NCBI GenBank assembly: GCA_000721375.1
Contig: JOGW01000005.1
Span: 124,001 to 188,000 of the forward strand
Reading direction: 5' to 3'
DNA from: Streptomyces sp. NRRL B-3428
GTDB taxonomy: Bacteria > Actinomycetota > Actinomycetes > Streptomycetales > Streptomycetaceae
Length of the DNA stretch: 64,000 bases
Every line of letters starts with the position of its first letter. The first letter of the stretch is position 1. The notes under the pieces were generated by a model. It was not told the origin of the DNA. It was given only the letters and a program-made list of their open reading frames with translations, and searched no databases. This document shows positions 53,096 to 61,685 of the stretch, in pieces. A program made the translations under genes and the position numbers.

Positions 53096-54352
53096 TCAGT
53101 TGCCGACGCGGCGGCGTACGTCCTGGAAGGCGGTGTAGTTGGCGATCAGCTCGATCCGTCCGGGCGGTGCCATCTGCACGGCCTCGTCGACGGTCTCGCA
53201 GACGCGGAAGTCGAGGCCCGCGACTTCGAGGCGGACCGCGAGGTCGAGCCGGCGGTCACCGATCACGAAGATCGGGTGGCCCGCCAGGCGCGTGTAGTCG
53301 ACGTCCCACAGCCAGGAGGTGTCGGTGCCGTCCGCGCCGCGGGCGTTCACCGAGAGGATCACCGGGGTCGGCGGCGGGTCGATCAGCGAGAACGTCTCCA
53401 GCCAGCCGGCCGGGTTCTTCGCGAGCAGCAGCCGTACGTCACGGCCGAGGAAGTTCACCACGTCGTAGCGGCCGGCGACCGCCTGGACCTGATACATCCG
53501 CTCCAGGGCGACCTGCGGCGGCACACCGAACACGGCGGCGACGGCGGCCGAGCTGGTGGCGTTGGCCTTGTTGGCGCGGCCCGGCAGCTGGAGGTGGATC
53601 GGCCAGGCGGAGCCGTGCGGGTCGAGCACGTAGTCGCCGGACAGGGCCCAGGTCGGCTGCGGCCGGCGGAAACCGCACTCGCCGCAGAACCAGTCGTCGC
53701 CCGGGCGCTGCATCACACCACCGCAGGAGGGGCACGACCAGGCGTCGTCCTTCCACTCCTGCCCGGCGGCCACCCACACCACGTTCGGCGAGGAGGACGC
53801 GGCCCAGACGACCAGCGGGTCGTCGGCGTTGGCGATCACCACGGCCTTCGAGCCCGACAGGCCCTCGCGCCACTTCTCGGCGAGCATCCGGGTCTCGGCG
53901 GCGCGGTCGAGCTGGTCGCGCGAGAGGTTGAGCAGCGCGATGGCCTTGGGGTCGACGTCGCGGGCGACGCCCGCGAGGTACTTCTCGTCGACCTCGATCA
54001 CACCGAACTTGGCGTCCGAGCCGCCCGCGAGAGCGGAGGTGATGCCGGCCGGCATGTTGGCGCCGAGCGCGTTGGACACGACGGGACCGGCGGCGCGCAG
54101 CGCCTCGGCGATCAGCCGGGTCGTGGTGGTCTTGCCGTTGGTCGCGGAGACGAGCACCACATCGAGGTGCGTGGCGAGACGGCTCAGGAGGTCCGGGTCG
54201 AGCTTGAGCGCCACCCGGCCGCCGATCACCGATCCGCTGCCACGGCCCGCAGCCCGCGACACCGCCGCGGCCGCCTTGCCAGCCGTCACGGCGAGCTTCG
54301 ACCGGGGCGACAGCGGCTCCGCGCTGCCTTGGTGTCCTGGCTGATGTGCCAT
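53096..54352 (-). CDS. murT: Lipid II isoglutaminyl synthase, MurT subunit
   Basis: A 418-residue Mur-ligase-like protein that uses ATP and ammonia from GatD to amidate the alpha-carboxyl of D-Glu in lipid II. VVLVSATNGKTTTTRLIAEA is the ATP loop; SNALGANMPAGITSALAGG and LNLSRDQLDRAAE are conserved. A zinc ribbon (CPSCGG and CGECGF, residues ~210-235) is inserted as in other MurT. The C-terminal DUF1727 domain follows. ATG 54352 with AGGAGG is preferred over longer readings. The divergent neighbour is a peptide deformylase gene. Confidence 0.95.
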   Translation of the reverse strand: MAHQPGHQGSAEPLSPRSKLAVTAGKAAAAVSRAAGRGSGSVIGGRVALKLDPDLLSRLATHLDVVLVSATNGKTTTTRLIAEALRAAGPVVSNALGANMPAGITSALAGGSDAKFGVIEVDEKYLAGVARDVDPKAIALLNLSRDQLDRAAETRMLAEKWREGLSGSKAVVIANADDPLVVWAASSSPNVVWVAAGQEWKDDAWSCPSCGGVMQRPGDDWFCGECGFRRPQPTWALSGDYVLDPHGSAWPIHLQLPGRANKANATSSAAVAAVFGVPPQVALERMYQVQAVAGRYDVVNFLGRDVRLLLAKNPAGWLETFSLIDPPPTPVILSVNARGADGTDTSWLWDVDYTRLAGHPIFVIGDRRLDLAVRLEVAGLDFRVCETVDEAVQMAPPGRIELIANYTAFQDVRRRVGN

Positions 54353-54498
54353 CTTTCTCGCTCCTCCTGGCTCCGGTGCCGCGCCTGCCCTCGGCACTGG
54401 TCCGGGCCAGCCTACCGAGATCCATCTGCGGGCCCGCACGGCGCCACCACCGGGAACGCGCCTGTGTGCGGGTCTTCCCCAAAACGTACGCTTACGGA

Positions 54499-55056
54499 AT
54501 GCGACATGGTTCCCTCCCGGGCAGCACGGGACGCGTACGGCCGATGACTCTGCTCGGCGATCCTGTTCTGCACACGGCCTGCGCCGAGGTGACCGAGTTC
54601 GGGCCCGAGCTCGACCGGCTGATCGAGGACATGTTCGCGACGATGTACGCGGCGCCGGGCGTGGGCCTCGCCGCGAACCAGGTGGGTGTCGGCCTGCGGG
54701 TCTTCGTCTTCGACTGCCCCGACGACGAGGACAACCGGCATCTCGGTCATGTGATCAACCCGCGTCTGGTCGAGACGGCGGGAGTCACGGTGCGCGGTGC
54801 GGAGGGCTGCCTGTCCTTGCCCGGTCTCGAAGCGGGGACGCCCCGCTTCGATGTCGCGGTGGTCGAGGGCGTGGACCGCCACGGGGAAGAGGTCCGCATC
54901 CAGGGCACCGGGTTCTTCGCGCGCTGTCTGCAGCACGAATGCGATCACCTGGACGGGATGGTGTACCCGCAGCGGCTTGACCGGTTCCGGCGGGGGAGGG
55001 TGCTTCGGGCCGCGCGGCGGGCGCCGTGGGGGCGTACGGACGACGTGTCCGTCTGA
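54499..55056 (+). CDS. def: Peptide deformylase
   Basis: A 185-residue metalloenzyme that removes the formyl group from new proteins. Its three motifs are GVGLAANQ (residues 54-61), EGCLSLPG with Cys104, and HECDHLDG with His146, Glu147 and His150, which bind Fe2+/Zn2+. The start MRHGSLPG at 54499 gives an N-terminal extension of about 14 residues, common in Streptomyces. The C-terminus is short and Arg-rich. It is divergent from murT. Streptomyces usually carry several def genes, so this is probably one of them. Confidence 0.94.
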   Translation: MRHGSLPGSTGRVRPMTLLGDPVLHTACAEVTEFGPELDRLIEDMFATMYAAPGVGLAANQVGVGLRVFVFDCPDDEDNRHLGHVINPRLVETAGVTVRGAEGCLSLPGLEAGTPRFDVAVVEGVDRHGEEVRIQGTGFFARCLQHECDHLDGMVYPQRLDRFRRGRVLRAARRAPWGRTDDVSV

Positions 55057-55138
55057 CCTGCAGGCGTGTGCGTCCAACCCACTCCGTGGTGAGACTGCGG
55101 CCCGCATGGATGTCAGTGGCGGTCGTTAGGGTCTGCCC

Positions 55139-55549
55139 ATGTCGAGTCCTGGAGATGTGCCACCGGAAGTCCTGAACCGACTGCGGACGATCTGCGGGCA
55201 GCTGCCCGAGGCGTACGAGGAGCCGGCCTGGATCGGCGTGCGCTGGCGGATCCGTCGACGGACCATCGCCCATGTCTACGCGCCGGACCCGGAGCGCCAC
55301 CCCGGCTACGCCTCCTTGTTCGGCGCGGACGAGGAACCGGTCGTGATGACGTTCCGGGTGCCCGCCGACGACCTGCTCGGCCTGACGGCCGATGGGTTTC
55401 CGTTCCTGCGCGCCGCCTGGGGCCCCAATGTGGTCGTCGCGGTCCTAGGCGAGCACACCGACTGGACCGAGCTGACCGAGCTCATCACCGACAGCTATCG
55501 CGAGATGGCCCCGAAGTTCCTCGCCGCGCGACTGTCGACGCTCGCCTGA
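55139..55549 (+). CDS. MmcQ/YjbR family protein
   Basis: A 136-residue protein of the MmcQ/YjbR (CyaY-like fold) family, of unknown function, possibly DNA-binding. Markers are VLNRLRTICGQLPEAYEEPA, MTFRVPADDLLGLTADG and LITDSYREMAPKFLAARL. The ATG at 55139 has no visible ribosome site and may be leaderless. It is a single gene between def and a convergent TetR gene. Confidence 0.83.
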   Translation: MSSPGDVPPEVLNRLRTICGQLPEAYEEPAWIGVRWRIRRRTIAHVYAPDPERHPGYASLFGADEEPVVMTFRVPADDLLGLTADGFPFLRAAWGPNVVVAVLGEHTDWTELTELITDSYREMAPKFLAARLSTLA

Positions 55550-55564
55550 CCGATGGTGGTCCGC

Positions 55565-56209
55565 TCAGAACCCGGGACCGCCGACGCGGTCCCCGGCCGC
55601 GGCAAGCCGCCCCCACAGCAGATCCGCAAGCGACTGCACCAACTGCGCCCGGGAACAGGGCCGTTCACCGAGCCACCAGTCCCCGGCGGCATGCATCATC
55701 CCGACGATCCCATGCCCCCACACCCGAGCGAGCAGCGCACTCTCGGGTCCGAGGTCAACGCGCTCCTCGATGACCTTGGCGAGCTCCTCGCCGAGCCTGC
55801 GCAGCAGCGGCGCGGAGTGCAGTCCCACATCGAAGCCGCCCTCGCCCCCCGAGGTCCCCTCGGCCGGGTGCATCAGGAAGCGGTAGACCTGCGGATTCGC
55901 CTCGATCGCGGCGAGATACGTGTCGAGCGTCGCCTCCACCCGCTCCCGCCGCTCCGACGGAGCGTCCAGCGCGGCCCGCAACGCATCGAGGAGCGCATCG
56001 GTGTGCCGTACGGCGAGCGCCTTGTACAGTCCGCCCTTGTCGCCGAAGTGCCGGTACAGAATCGGCTTGGTGATCCCCGCCTCCGCGGCGATCGCGTTCA
56101 TGGACGCACCGGGACCGTCCCTGAGCACCACCCGATCCGCTGCCTCGAGCAGCTCACGGCGGCGTCGGTCGGCCGACCGCGCTTGATCGGTCCGTCCGGT
56201 GGTCTCCAT
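55565..56209 (-). CDS. TetR family regulator beside acyl-CoA dehydrogenase
   Basis: A 214-residue TetR repressor. The helix-turn-helix region (residues ~15-65) has RELLEAADRVVLRDGPGASM and AGITKPILYRHFGDKGGLYK; the ligand domain includes TYLAAIEANPQVYRFLMHPA and the C-terminal VWGHGIVGMMHAAGDWWLGE. ATG 56209 follows GGGGAG. It is divergent from the acyl-CoA dehydrogenase gene. Two palindromes between them (56305-56342) are the likely targets, so it probably controls fatty-acid or acyl-CoA use. Confidence 0.9.
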   Translation of the reverse strand: METTGRTDQARSADRRRRELLEAADRVVLRDGPGASMNAIAAEAGITKPILYRHFGDKGGLYKALAVRHTDALLDALRAALDAPSERRERVEATLDTYLAAIEANPQVYRFLMHPAEGTSGGEGGFDVGLHSAPLLRRLGEELAKVIEERVDLGPESALLARVWGHGIVGMMHAAGDWWLGERPCSRAQLVQSLADLLWGRLAAAGDRVGGPGF

Positions 56210-56304
56210 AGTTACTCCCCGCCCGTGCAGATTCGGTGACGCACGCGCAACGTAACACCCCGGGGTACCCCCGCATCGAACTGGCTGCCGGGAGTTGACA
56301 GCCC

Positions 56305-56342
56305 TTACTCGCGAGTAACAGACTCTCGTTACCGCAAGTAAC
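56305..56342. promoter_or_regulatory. Two TTAC...GTAA palindromes, likely TetR operators
   Basis: TTACTCGCGAGTAA (56305-56318) is a perfect 14-bp palindrome. GTTACCGCAAGTAAC (56328-56342) shares the GTTAC/GTAAC arms. Both lie between the divergent TetR and acyl-CoA dehydrogenase genes, the second 32 bp from the dehydrogenase start. The shared TTAC/GTAA arms suggest one protein binds both. Confidence 0.8.
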
Positions 56343-56374
56343 AAGCTTTTGGGCATTGCAGCGCTGGAGGGGTC

Positions 56375-57604
56375 ATGGCAGCCGAGTTCACCATGGAGCT
56401 GAACGACGAGCAGAAGGAGGTCAGGGACTGGCTCCACGGGTTCGCCGCCGATGTGATCCGCCCTGCCGCCGCCGAGTGGGACGAGCGCGAGGAGACGCCC
56501 TGGCCCGTCATCCAGGAAGCCGCGAAGCTCGGTATCTACTCGCTCGACTTCTACGCCCAGCAGTTCTTCGACCCGACCGGTCTCGGTATTCCGATGACGA
56601 TGGAGGAGCTGTTCTGGGGCGACGCGGGTATTGCGCTCTCGATCGTCGGCACCGGCCTCGCCGCCGTCGGCGTCCTCGCCAACGGCACCGAGGAGCAGAT
56701 AGGCACCTGGGTCCCGCAGATGTACGGCGACGCCAGTGACGTGAAGGTCGCCGCCTTCTGCTCCTCCGAGCCGGACGCCGGCTCCGACGTCGGCGCCATG
56801 CGCACCCGTGCCGTCTACGACGAGGCCAAGGACGAGTGGGTGCTCAACGGCACCAAGACCTGGGCGACCAACGGCGGTATCGCCAACGTCCACGTCGTGG
56901 TCGCGGTCGTCGACCCCGAGATCGGCTCCAAGGGTCACGCCTCCTTCATCGTGCCGCCGAACACCCCCGGCCTGTCCCAGGGCCAGAAGTTCAAGAAGCA
57001 CGGCATCCGCGCCTCGCACACCGCCGAGGTCGTCCTGGAGAACGTCCGCGTTCCCGGCCACTGCCTGCTCGGCGGCAAGCAGAAGCTCGACGAGCGCCTC
57101 GCCCGCGCCCGTGAGCGCGCCAAGTCGGGCGGCGAGCGCGTGAAGAACGCGGCCATGGCCACCTTCGAGGCCTCCCGCCCCGCCGTCGGCGCCATGGCGG
57201 TGGGCACGGCCCGCGCCGCGTACGAGGAAGCGCTCGAATACGCCAAGACCCGCACGCAGTTCGGCCGCCCGATCATCGACAACCAGGGCGTCGCCTTCCA
57301 GCTCGCGGACATGCGTACGCAGATCGACGCGGCCCGTCTCCTCGTGTGGCGTGCCTCCTGGATGGCGACCGCGGGCAGGAAGTTCGAGAACGCCGAGGGC
57401 TCGATGTCCAAGTTGTACGCGAGCGAGACCGCCAAGAAGGTCACCGCCCAGGCGATCCAGATCCTCGGCGGCAACGGCTACACGCGGGAGTACCCGGTGG
57501 AGCGCATGCACCGCGATGCCGCGATCTACACCATCTTCGAAGGCACGAGCGAGATCCAGCGCCTGGTGATCGCGCGCACGTTGTCGGGGATGCCGATCCG
57601 GTAG
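56375..57604 (+). CDS. Acyl-CoA dehydrogenase
   Basis: A 409-residue flavoprotein that oxidises acyl-CoA to enoyl-CoA, the first step of beta-oxidation. The FAD/substrate motif [14 protein letters not shown], the WATNGG segment and the C-terminal [13 protein letters not shown] and [17 protein letters not shown] are the ACAD hallmarks. The catalytic Glu is probably in FEGTSE. Chain-length preference cannot be read. ATG 56375 follows GGAGGGGTC. It is divergent from the TetR gene at 56209 and probably repressed by it. Confidence 0.93.
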   Translation: MAAEFTMELNDEQKEVRDWLHGFAADVIRPAAAEWDEREETPWPVIQEAAKLGIYSLDFYAQQFFDPTGLGIPMTMEELFWGDAGIALSIVGTGLAAVGVLANGTEEQIGTWVPQMYGDASDVKVAAFCSSEPDAGSDVGAMRTRAVYDEAKDEWVLNGTKTWATNGGIANVHVVVAVVDPEIGSKGHASFIVPPNTPGLSQGQKFKKHGIRASHTAEVVLENVRVPGHCLLGGKQKLDERLARARERAKSGGERVKNAAMATFEASRPAVGAMAVGTARAAYEEALEYAKTRTQFGRPIIDNQGVAFQLADMRTQIDAARLLVWRASWMATAGRKFENAEGSMSKLYASETAKKVTAQAIQILGGNGYTREYPVERMHRDAAIYTIFEGTSEIQRLVIARTLSGMPIR

Positions 57605-57772
57605 GCGGGCAGTACGGGGCGGGGCACGCGCAGGGCTGTGACCGTGACGGCGCTCCTCCTGATGATCGGGGGAGCGCCGGTGTCCAAGCTCGGCGGAACA
57701 TCGCCAGGAGCGGTGGGGTGAAGTTAAGTTGACCGGACGGATCACCCGCTGAGTCGGTCTTGGGAGTTGCGC

Positions 57773-58378
57773 ATGTCCTCGTTGGATGAACTGCGGTCCC
57801 TGCTCGGCGAGCCTCACAGTCGGGCAGGTACCCCTGGTAGCCCGGGTGACTGGCGAGAAGTCGAGGAGTACGTGGGCTCTGCACTGCCCAGTGACTTCAA
57901 GTCGTTCCTGGATGTCTACGGCGGCGGAGTCATTTCCGATGAGCTTGTTGTCTTCCACCCCGGTGGATCGAGCCCGTTGCTCGACAGGATGCGCAGAACG
58001 CATCGGAGGTTCACCGAGCGTCGGGAGAGGGACCTGAGCAGCGGTGACTTCGAGCATGTCCCTTACCCCATTCACCCCGAACCGGGCGGGTTGATCTCGT
58101 GGGGATACGACTACGGCGGTGACGAGCACTTCTTCCTGCCCATCGGGCCGGACCCGGACCAGTGGCAGATCGTCACCATGGCTCATGAAGAGGGGTGTGC
58201 GACCTTCCCCGGCCCGTTCTCGGCCTTCGCCGTGGCCTTCGTGCGGCGGCTGCTTGACGTGGACCCGTACCACGGCATCGAACCGGAAGCCCTGGAGTTC
58301 CTGGGCCCCGAAGACCTTGCCGAGCTGGTCGCCGCAGGGGAGATCGGCCCTGTCCAGCCGAGCTTCAAGCCGTCCTGA
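57773..58378 (+). CDS. SMI1/KNR4 (SUKH) family protein
   Basis: A 201-residue protein of the SUKH superfamily: WREVEEYVGSALPSDFKSFL, LDVYGGGVISDELVVFHPGG and LISWGYDYGGDEHFFLP form the core. In bacteria such proteins often give immunity to nuclease or peptidase toxins of polymorphic toxin systems, but many are orphans. No toxin gene is nearby. The start (ATG 57773) has GGGAG. A terminator follows at 58440. Confidence 0.82.
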   Translation: MSSLDELRSLLGEPHSRAGTPGSPGDWREVEEYVGSALPSDFKSFLDVYGGGVISDELVVFHPGGSSPLLDRMRRTHRRFTERRERDLSSGDFEHVPYPIHPEPGGLISWGYDYGGDEHFFLPIGPDPDQWQIVTMAHEEGCATFPGPFSAFAVAFVRRLLDVDPYHGIEPEALEFLGPEDLAELVAAGEIGPVQPSFKPS

Positions 58379-58439
58379 AACGGATCCCACTGATCCGACA
58401 ATCCTCCCGTATGGGTGGATGTTGCACGTGAAACATGAC

Positions 58440-58470
58440 ACGGGACCCTGCTGCCGGAGCGGGGTCCCGT
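58440..58470 (+). terminator. Terminator after the SMI1/KNR4 gene
   Basis: ACGGGACCC (58440-58448) and GGGTCCCGT (58462-58470) form a perfect 9-bp stem with a 13-nt loop, 61 bp past the stop and just before the methyltransferase gene. Confidence 0.65.
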
Positions 58471-58490
58471 CGTCGATAGGGTCGCGGGCC

Positions 58491-59150
58491 ATGAGTGAAC
58501 CGGGCTTCCTGACGACGACCAGAGACTCCTACGACACCATCGCGGACGCGTACGCGGAGTGGACCGCCGACGAGCTCGCGGTCAAGCCCGTGGAGCGTTC
58601 CGTGCTGGCCTGCTTCGCCGAACTGGCTGCGGGGCAGGGGCCGATGGCCGATGTCGGCTGCGGTACGGGTCGGGTCACGGCGCACCTCGCAGGGCTCGGT
58701 GCGGACGTCTTCGGCGTCGACCTCTCGCCGGGCATGCTGGCCGCGGCGCGCAAGCGCCATCCGGGGCTGCGCTTCGACGAGGGCTCGATGACGGCCCTGG
58801 AGCTGGCGGACGCGTCCCTCGGATCGCTCCTCGCCTGGTACTCGGTCATCCATGTCCCGGACGCTCAGCTGCCGCAGGCCCTCGCGGAGTTCCACCGCGT
58901 CCTCAAGCCGGGCGGCCATCTCCTCGTCGCCTCCCAGATCGGCGACGAGCCGAGCCGTCTCACCGAGGGCCTTGGGCACACCTTCGACCTGACCTTCCAT
59001 CGCCGCCGGCCCGAGGTTCTGGCCGAGGCGCTGCTCCGGGCCGGGTTCGAGGAGCGGATGCGGCTGGTCAAGCAGCCGGAACGGGAAGGGCCCTTCCCGG
59101 AGAAGATCCCGCAGGGATTTCTGATCTTCCGCAAGCCCGCGGCCGGTTGA
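58491..59150 (+). CDS. Class I SAM-dependent methyltransferase
   Basis: A 219-residue methyltransferase of the Methyltransf_11/25 type. Motif I is PMADVGCGTGRVTAHLAG, motif II is FGVDLSPGML, and the post-motif reads RVLKPGGHLLVASQIGDEPS. The substrate is unknown. The start ATG 58491 with a weak site gives MSEPGFLTTTRDSYDTIADAY, a common Streptomyces form. It is convergent with the HhH-domain gene. Confidence 0.9.
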   Translation: MSEPGFLTTTRDSYDTIADAYAEWTADELAVKPVERSVLACFAELAAGQGPMADVGCGTGRVTAHLAGLGADVFGVDLSPGMLAAARKRHPGLRFDEGSMTALELADASLGSLLAWYSVIHVPDAQLPQALAEFHRVLKPGGHLLVASQIGDEPSRLTEGLGHTFDLTFHRRRPEVLAEALLRAGFEERMRLVKQPEREGPFPEKIPQGFLIFRKPAAG

Positions 59151-59159
59151 GGGCTACGG

Positions 59160-59699
59160 TCACGGCTTCAGTGCCAGCCCGCGCGCCGCGAGCTCCTCGC
59201 CGAGAATCCGTACGGCCTTCGGTCCGACGCCGTGCAGCGCGAGCAGCTCGGCCGCCGAATGACGCGCCACCTGCTCCAGGCTCGCGATCCCCGCGCCGAG
59301 CAGCGCCCGCGTCGCCGGTTTCCCGATACCGGCCGGAAGATCGCCGACGGGACCTTCCGCGGCCGTCTGCGCCTGGGCGAGCGTGGCGGCGAGACGCTTC
59401 GGCGCACGGTGGGCCCAGGAGGCGTACACGAGAGCGTTGAGATCCTTGCCGTTGATGTCCTCGAGCGGGACATGGAAACCGATCGGCTTGCCCATGCGCT
59501 TGAGCCGTTCACCGCTCGGGTGCGCGGCGACCGCCTCCTCCACTGCCTCCTCGGGCAGCTGGAGCTGCGCTCGACCGTCCTTGGTGACGGAGGCGAACCC
59601 CTTCCCGCGTACGGCGAAGGCCACCATCCCGAAGTGCGTGCCCTCCTCCACCTCGGGAAGCCCGAGAGCGGCCTTGCGGAGCTGGGCGAGTGTGGTCAT
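59160..59699 (-). CDS. MmcQ/YjbR-like protein with C-terminal HhH domain
   Basis: A 179-residue two-domain protein. The N-terminal part (residues ~1-105; LRKAALGLPEVEEGTHFGMV, FAVRGKGFASVTKDGRAQLQ) is MmcQ/YjbR-like. The C-terminal part (~120-175; GIGKPATRALLGAGIASLEQ, ALHGVGPKAVRILGEEL) is a double helix-hairpin-helix that should bind DNA non-specifically. ATG 59699 is chosen over a longer frame. It suggests a DNA-associated role, but no activity is known. It stands alone, convergent with the methyltransferase gene. Confidence 0.85.
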   Translation of the reverse strand: MTTLAQLRKAALGLPEVEEGTHFGMVAFAVRGKGFASVTKDGRAQLQLPEEAVEEAVAAHPSGERLKRMGKPIGFHVPLEDINGKDLNALVYASWAHRAPKRLAATLAQAQTAAEGPVGDLPAGIGKPATRALLGAGIASLEQVARHSAAELLALHGVGPKAVRILGEELAARGLALKP

Positions 59700-59787
59700 G
59701 CGGGGAGTCTGGCATGAAATGCGGGGCTCCGGCCGGGTCGGTAACGTGCGGTCGAGTCCGGTCGGAGCCAGCGAAGAGGACCAGCGC

Positions 59788-59979
59788 ATGAGCACGCAGT
59801 GGGAGCACAAGGTGCTGACGTACAAGCTCAAGATGAAGGGCTTCGACTACGGGCAGATCGAACGGGATCTCAACGAGCTCGGCCGTGAAGGCTGGGAGGC
59901 GCTCGGCACCATGGCGCCGAGTTGGGGTGCGGGGCAGACCATCGAGGTGGTCGTCCTCCTCAAGAGGTCCGTCGACTGA
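59788..59979 (+). CDS. DUF4177 domain protein
   Basis: A 63-residue protein matching DUF4177: WEHKVLTYKLKMKGF, LNELGREGWEALGTMAPSWG and TIEVVVLLKRSVD. The function is unknown. GAAGAGG lies upstream of ATG 59788. Its last 20 bp overlap the 3' end of the convergent HAD hydrolase gene, so both stops lie in each other's coding region. Confidence 0.82.
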   Translation: MSTQWEHKVLTYKLKMKGFDYGQIERDLNELGREGWEALGTMAPSWGAGQTIEVVVLLKRSVD

Positions 59980-60631
59980 GCGTGTGCGCGACGGACGCCG
60001 CGGCGAGGATATGTGCCGACGCAGCGTGCAGGCTGTCGAAGTGCCGGTGAACGCCCTCGACCGCGACCTCGGCGTTCACGCCCCACACCGTCATCCCGGC
60101 CGCGAGGCCGGACCGTACGCCTGAGGGGGCGTCCTCGATGACGAGGCAGGCCTCGGGCTCGGCGCCGAGCAGCCGCGCCGCCTGCAGATACGGAACGGGA
60201 GAGGGCTTGCCCTGTTCCACGGCGGCAGCGTCCACGATCACCTCCGGCAGGGGCAGCCCGGTCCGCTGGAAGCGCCCGCGTACGCGGTGCTCGTAGTTCG
60301 AGGTCACCAAGGCCCAAGAGCCCGTGGGCAGGGAGTGGAGCAGCTCGGCCGCGCCGTCGAAAGCCCCGTACACCCCTGTGCGTACGTCCTCGTCCTCCAG
60401 CGCGTGCAGCAGGGCCAGACACTCCGCGGCGTCACGCCCCGGAGCGACCTCGGCGAAGGTCTCCATCGGCCGGGTCCGCAACGCCACCCGGTACACCTCG
60501 TCCGCATCAAGGCCGTACCGCGCGGCCCAGTCCGCCCACACCTGACGCTGGTTGCGTACGGCATCGATCAGCGTGCCGTCGACGTCGAACAGCACGTACG
60601 AGAAGTGGTCCCGCCCCGGTTCCCTGGTCAC
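59960..60631 (-). CDS. HAD family hydrolase (PGMB/GPH-like)
   Basis: A 223-residue HAD-superfamily phosphatase. Motif I is FDVDGTLID with nucleophile Asp16 and Asp18; motif II lies in ALVTSNYEH; motif III Lys is in QGKPSPVPYLQAARLLG; motif IV is CLVIEDAPSGVRSG. The helical cap makes it a beta-phosphoglucomutase/phosphoglycolate-phosphatase type; the substrate is unknown. The start is GTG 60631. It overlaps the convergent DUF4177 gene by 20 bp. Confidence 0.9.
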   Translation of the reverse strand: MTREPGRDHFSYVLFDVDGTLIDAVRNQRQVWADWAARYGLDADEVYRVALRTRPMETFAEVAPGRDAAECLALLHALEDEDVRTGVYGAFDGAAELLHSLPTGSWALVTSNYEHRVRGRFQRTGLPLPEVIVDAAAVEQGKPSPVPYLQAARLLGAEPEACLVIEDAPSGVRSGLAAGMTVWGVNAEVAVEGVHRHFDSLHAASAHILAAASVAHTLSRRTS

Positions 60632-60673
60632 ATGCGGATCATGTCAGGCGCCGGGGCGGCTCCGGTCAGGTGG

Positions 60674-61201
60674 TCACTTCCTGACGGGGGCGCTGCTGCG
60701 TCCCCGGGAGTGACCGCTGAGCTCGGCGTCGAGCGTCTCCTGCGCGACGCGCATGCCCTCCGCGTACTCGGGCTCCCGCAGCCGCTTCCACATCTCCTCC
60801 TCCGGTACGTCCTCGACGTGGGCGACCACCCACCAGATGTTCCCCAAGGGATCCTTGATGCGTCCGCCGCGCTGACCGAAGGCGTTGTCGCCCAGAGCGG
60901 TGACGACGCGGCCGCCGGCGGCGAGCGCGTGGGCGAACGCCTTGTCCGCATCGGCCACGAACACCCGCAGCAGGCTCGGCATGACGGGCCAGTCCTCGCG
61001 CCGGTCGAAGGCCAGCACGACGGTGTCGCCGACGCGGATCTCACCGTGCCCGATCAGCCCGTCCTCGGTCACCACCCGCGCGAGCTCCTCGCCACCGAAT
61101 GCCTGCGCGACGAAGTCGAGAAAAGCCCCGGTGTCTTCGGTGACGACCCAGGGGGCGACGGTCGTGTAGCCCTGCGGTGCGGTGCTGGTCTGCTCGGACA
61201 T
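60674..61201 (-). CDS. VOC/PhnB-like protein
   Basis: A 175-residue VOC-fold protein of the PhnB-like type. TVAPWVVTEDTGAFLDFVAQ, EIRVGDTVVLAFDRREDWP and DPLGNIWWVVAHVEDV mark the two beta-alpha-beta-beta-beta modules. DPLGNIWW is typical of PhnB/YecM-like members of unknown activity. GGAGGGATTCCC precedes the ATG. It is upstream of the HAD gene on the same strand, 42 bp apart. Confidence 0.87.
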   Translation of the reverse strand: MSEQTSTAPQGYTTVAPWVVTEDTGAFLDFVAQAFGGEELARVVTEDGLIGHGEIRVGDTVVLAFDRREDWPVMPSLLRVFVADADKAFAHALAAGGRVVTALGDNAFGQRGGRIKDPLGNIWWVVAHVEDVPEEEMWKRLREPEYAEGMRVAQETLDAELSGHSRGRSSAPVRK

Positions 61202-61267
61202 GGGAATCCCTCCGTCGGTGCCTGCCGTCGAGTCCGACAGTAGGCGGCAACTAGGCCCGTTTCTGTC

Positions 61268-61480
61268 CTAGTTGGGGCGCCGATGGACGCCAGGTTCCAG
61301 CGACAGCACGTGCTTGAGGCATGGCATCGGCCCGTTGCAGATGGGGCACTGGGTCGGCGTGGGATTGGACTGGACGGTGCCCCGGCTCCGCGGCGGGGCA
61401 CAGCATGCCTGGAGATCGCCGCGGGTTGTCACGGCTTCACCTCGATTCGGTCGAGCGGCAGCGCGGGAGGTCCTGCTCAT
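61268..61480 (-). CDS. Possible 70-residue Cys-containing protein
   Basis: A short frame in the 484-bp gap between the VOC gene and glutathione peroxidase. It starts at ATG 61480 behind a G-rich stretch and has CPICNGPMPC near the C-terminus, a possible metal-binding knuckle. I know no homologue, and the frame may be fortuitous. Nothing else in this gap looks coding; a terminator for the peroxidase gene fills its right end. Confidence 0.3.
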   Translation of the reverse strand: MSRTSRAAARPNRGEAVTTRGDLQACCAPPRSRGTVQSNPTPTQCPICNGPMPCLKHVLSLEPGVHRRPN

Positions 61481-61636
61481 CCCCACCCCCCGTTCGATGG
61501 TTCTCGCCACGTCTTCGCGTGCGCGGTCCGCTCGAACATGGCTGCGCCGCACCCGCCGTGCAGGAAGACGTAGATGATCAGGTGTCGGTTGCTCTCGTCT
61601 CGTGATCGGCGTGCGCCTGGTGCACGGAACGCCGAA

Positions 61637-61671
61637 CGGCCCCGGTTCCCCAGGGGTGGGAACCGGGGCCG
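61637..61671 (-). terminator. Terminator after glutathione peroxidase
   Basis: CGGCCCCGGTTCCC (61637-61650) and its complement (61658-61671) form a perfect 14-bp stem with a 7-nt loop, 14 bp past the peroxidase stop on the minus strand. Confidence 0.88.
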
Positions 61672-61685
61672 CTCCGTCGGCGAGA

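Noticed and set aside
55565..58492. Apparent 975-residue minus-strand protein
   Set aside because: Only the last 214 residues are a TetR regulator; the rest is the reverse of the acyl-CoA dehydrogenase and SMI1/KNR4 genes.
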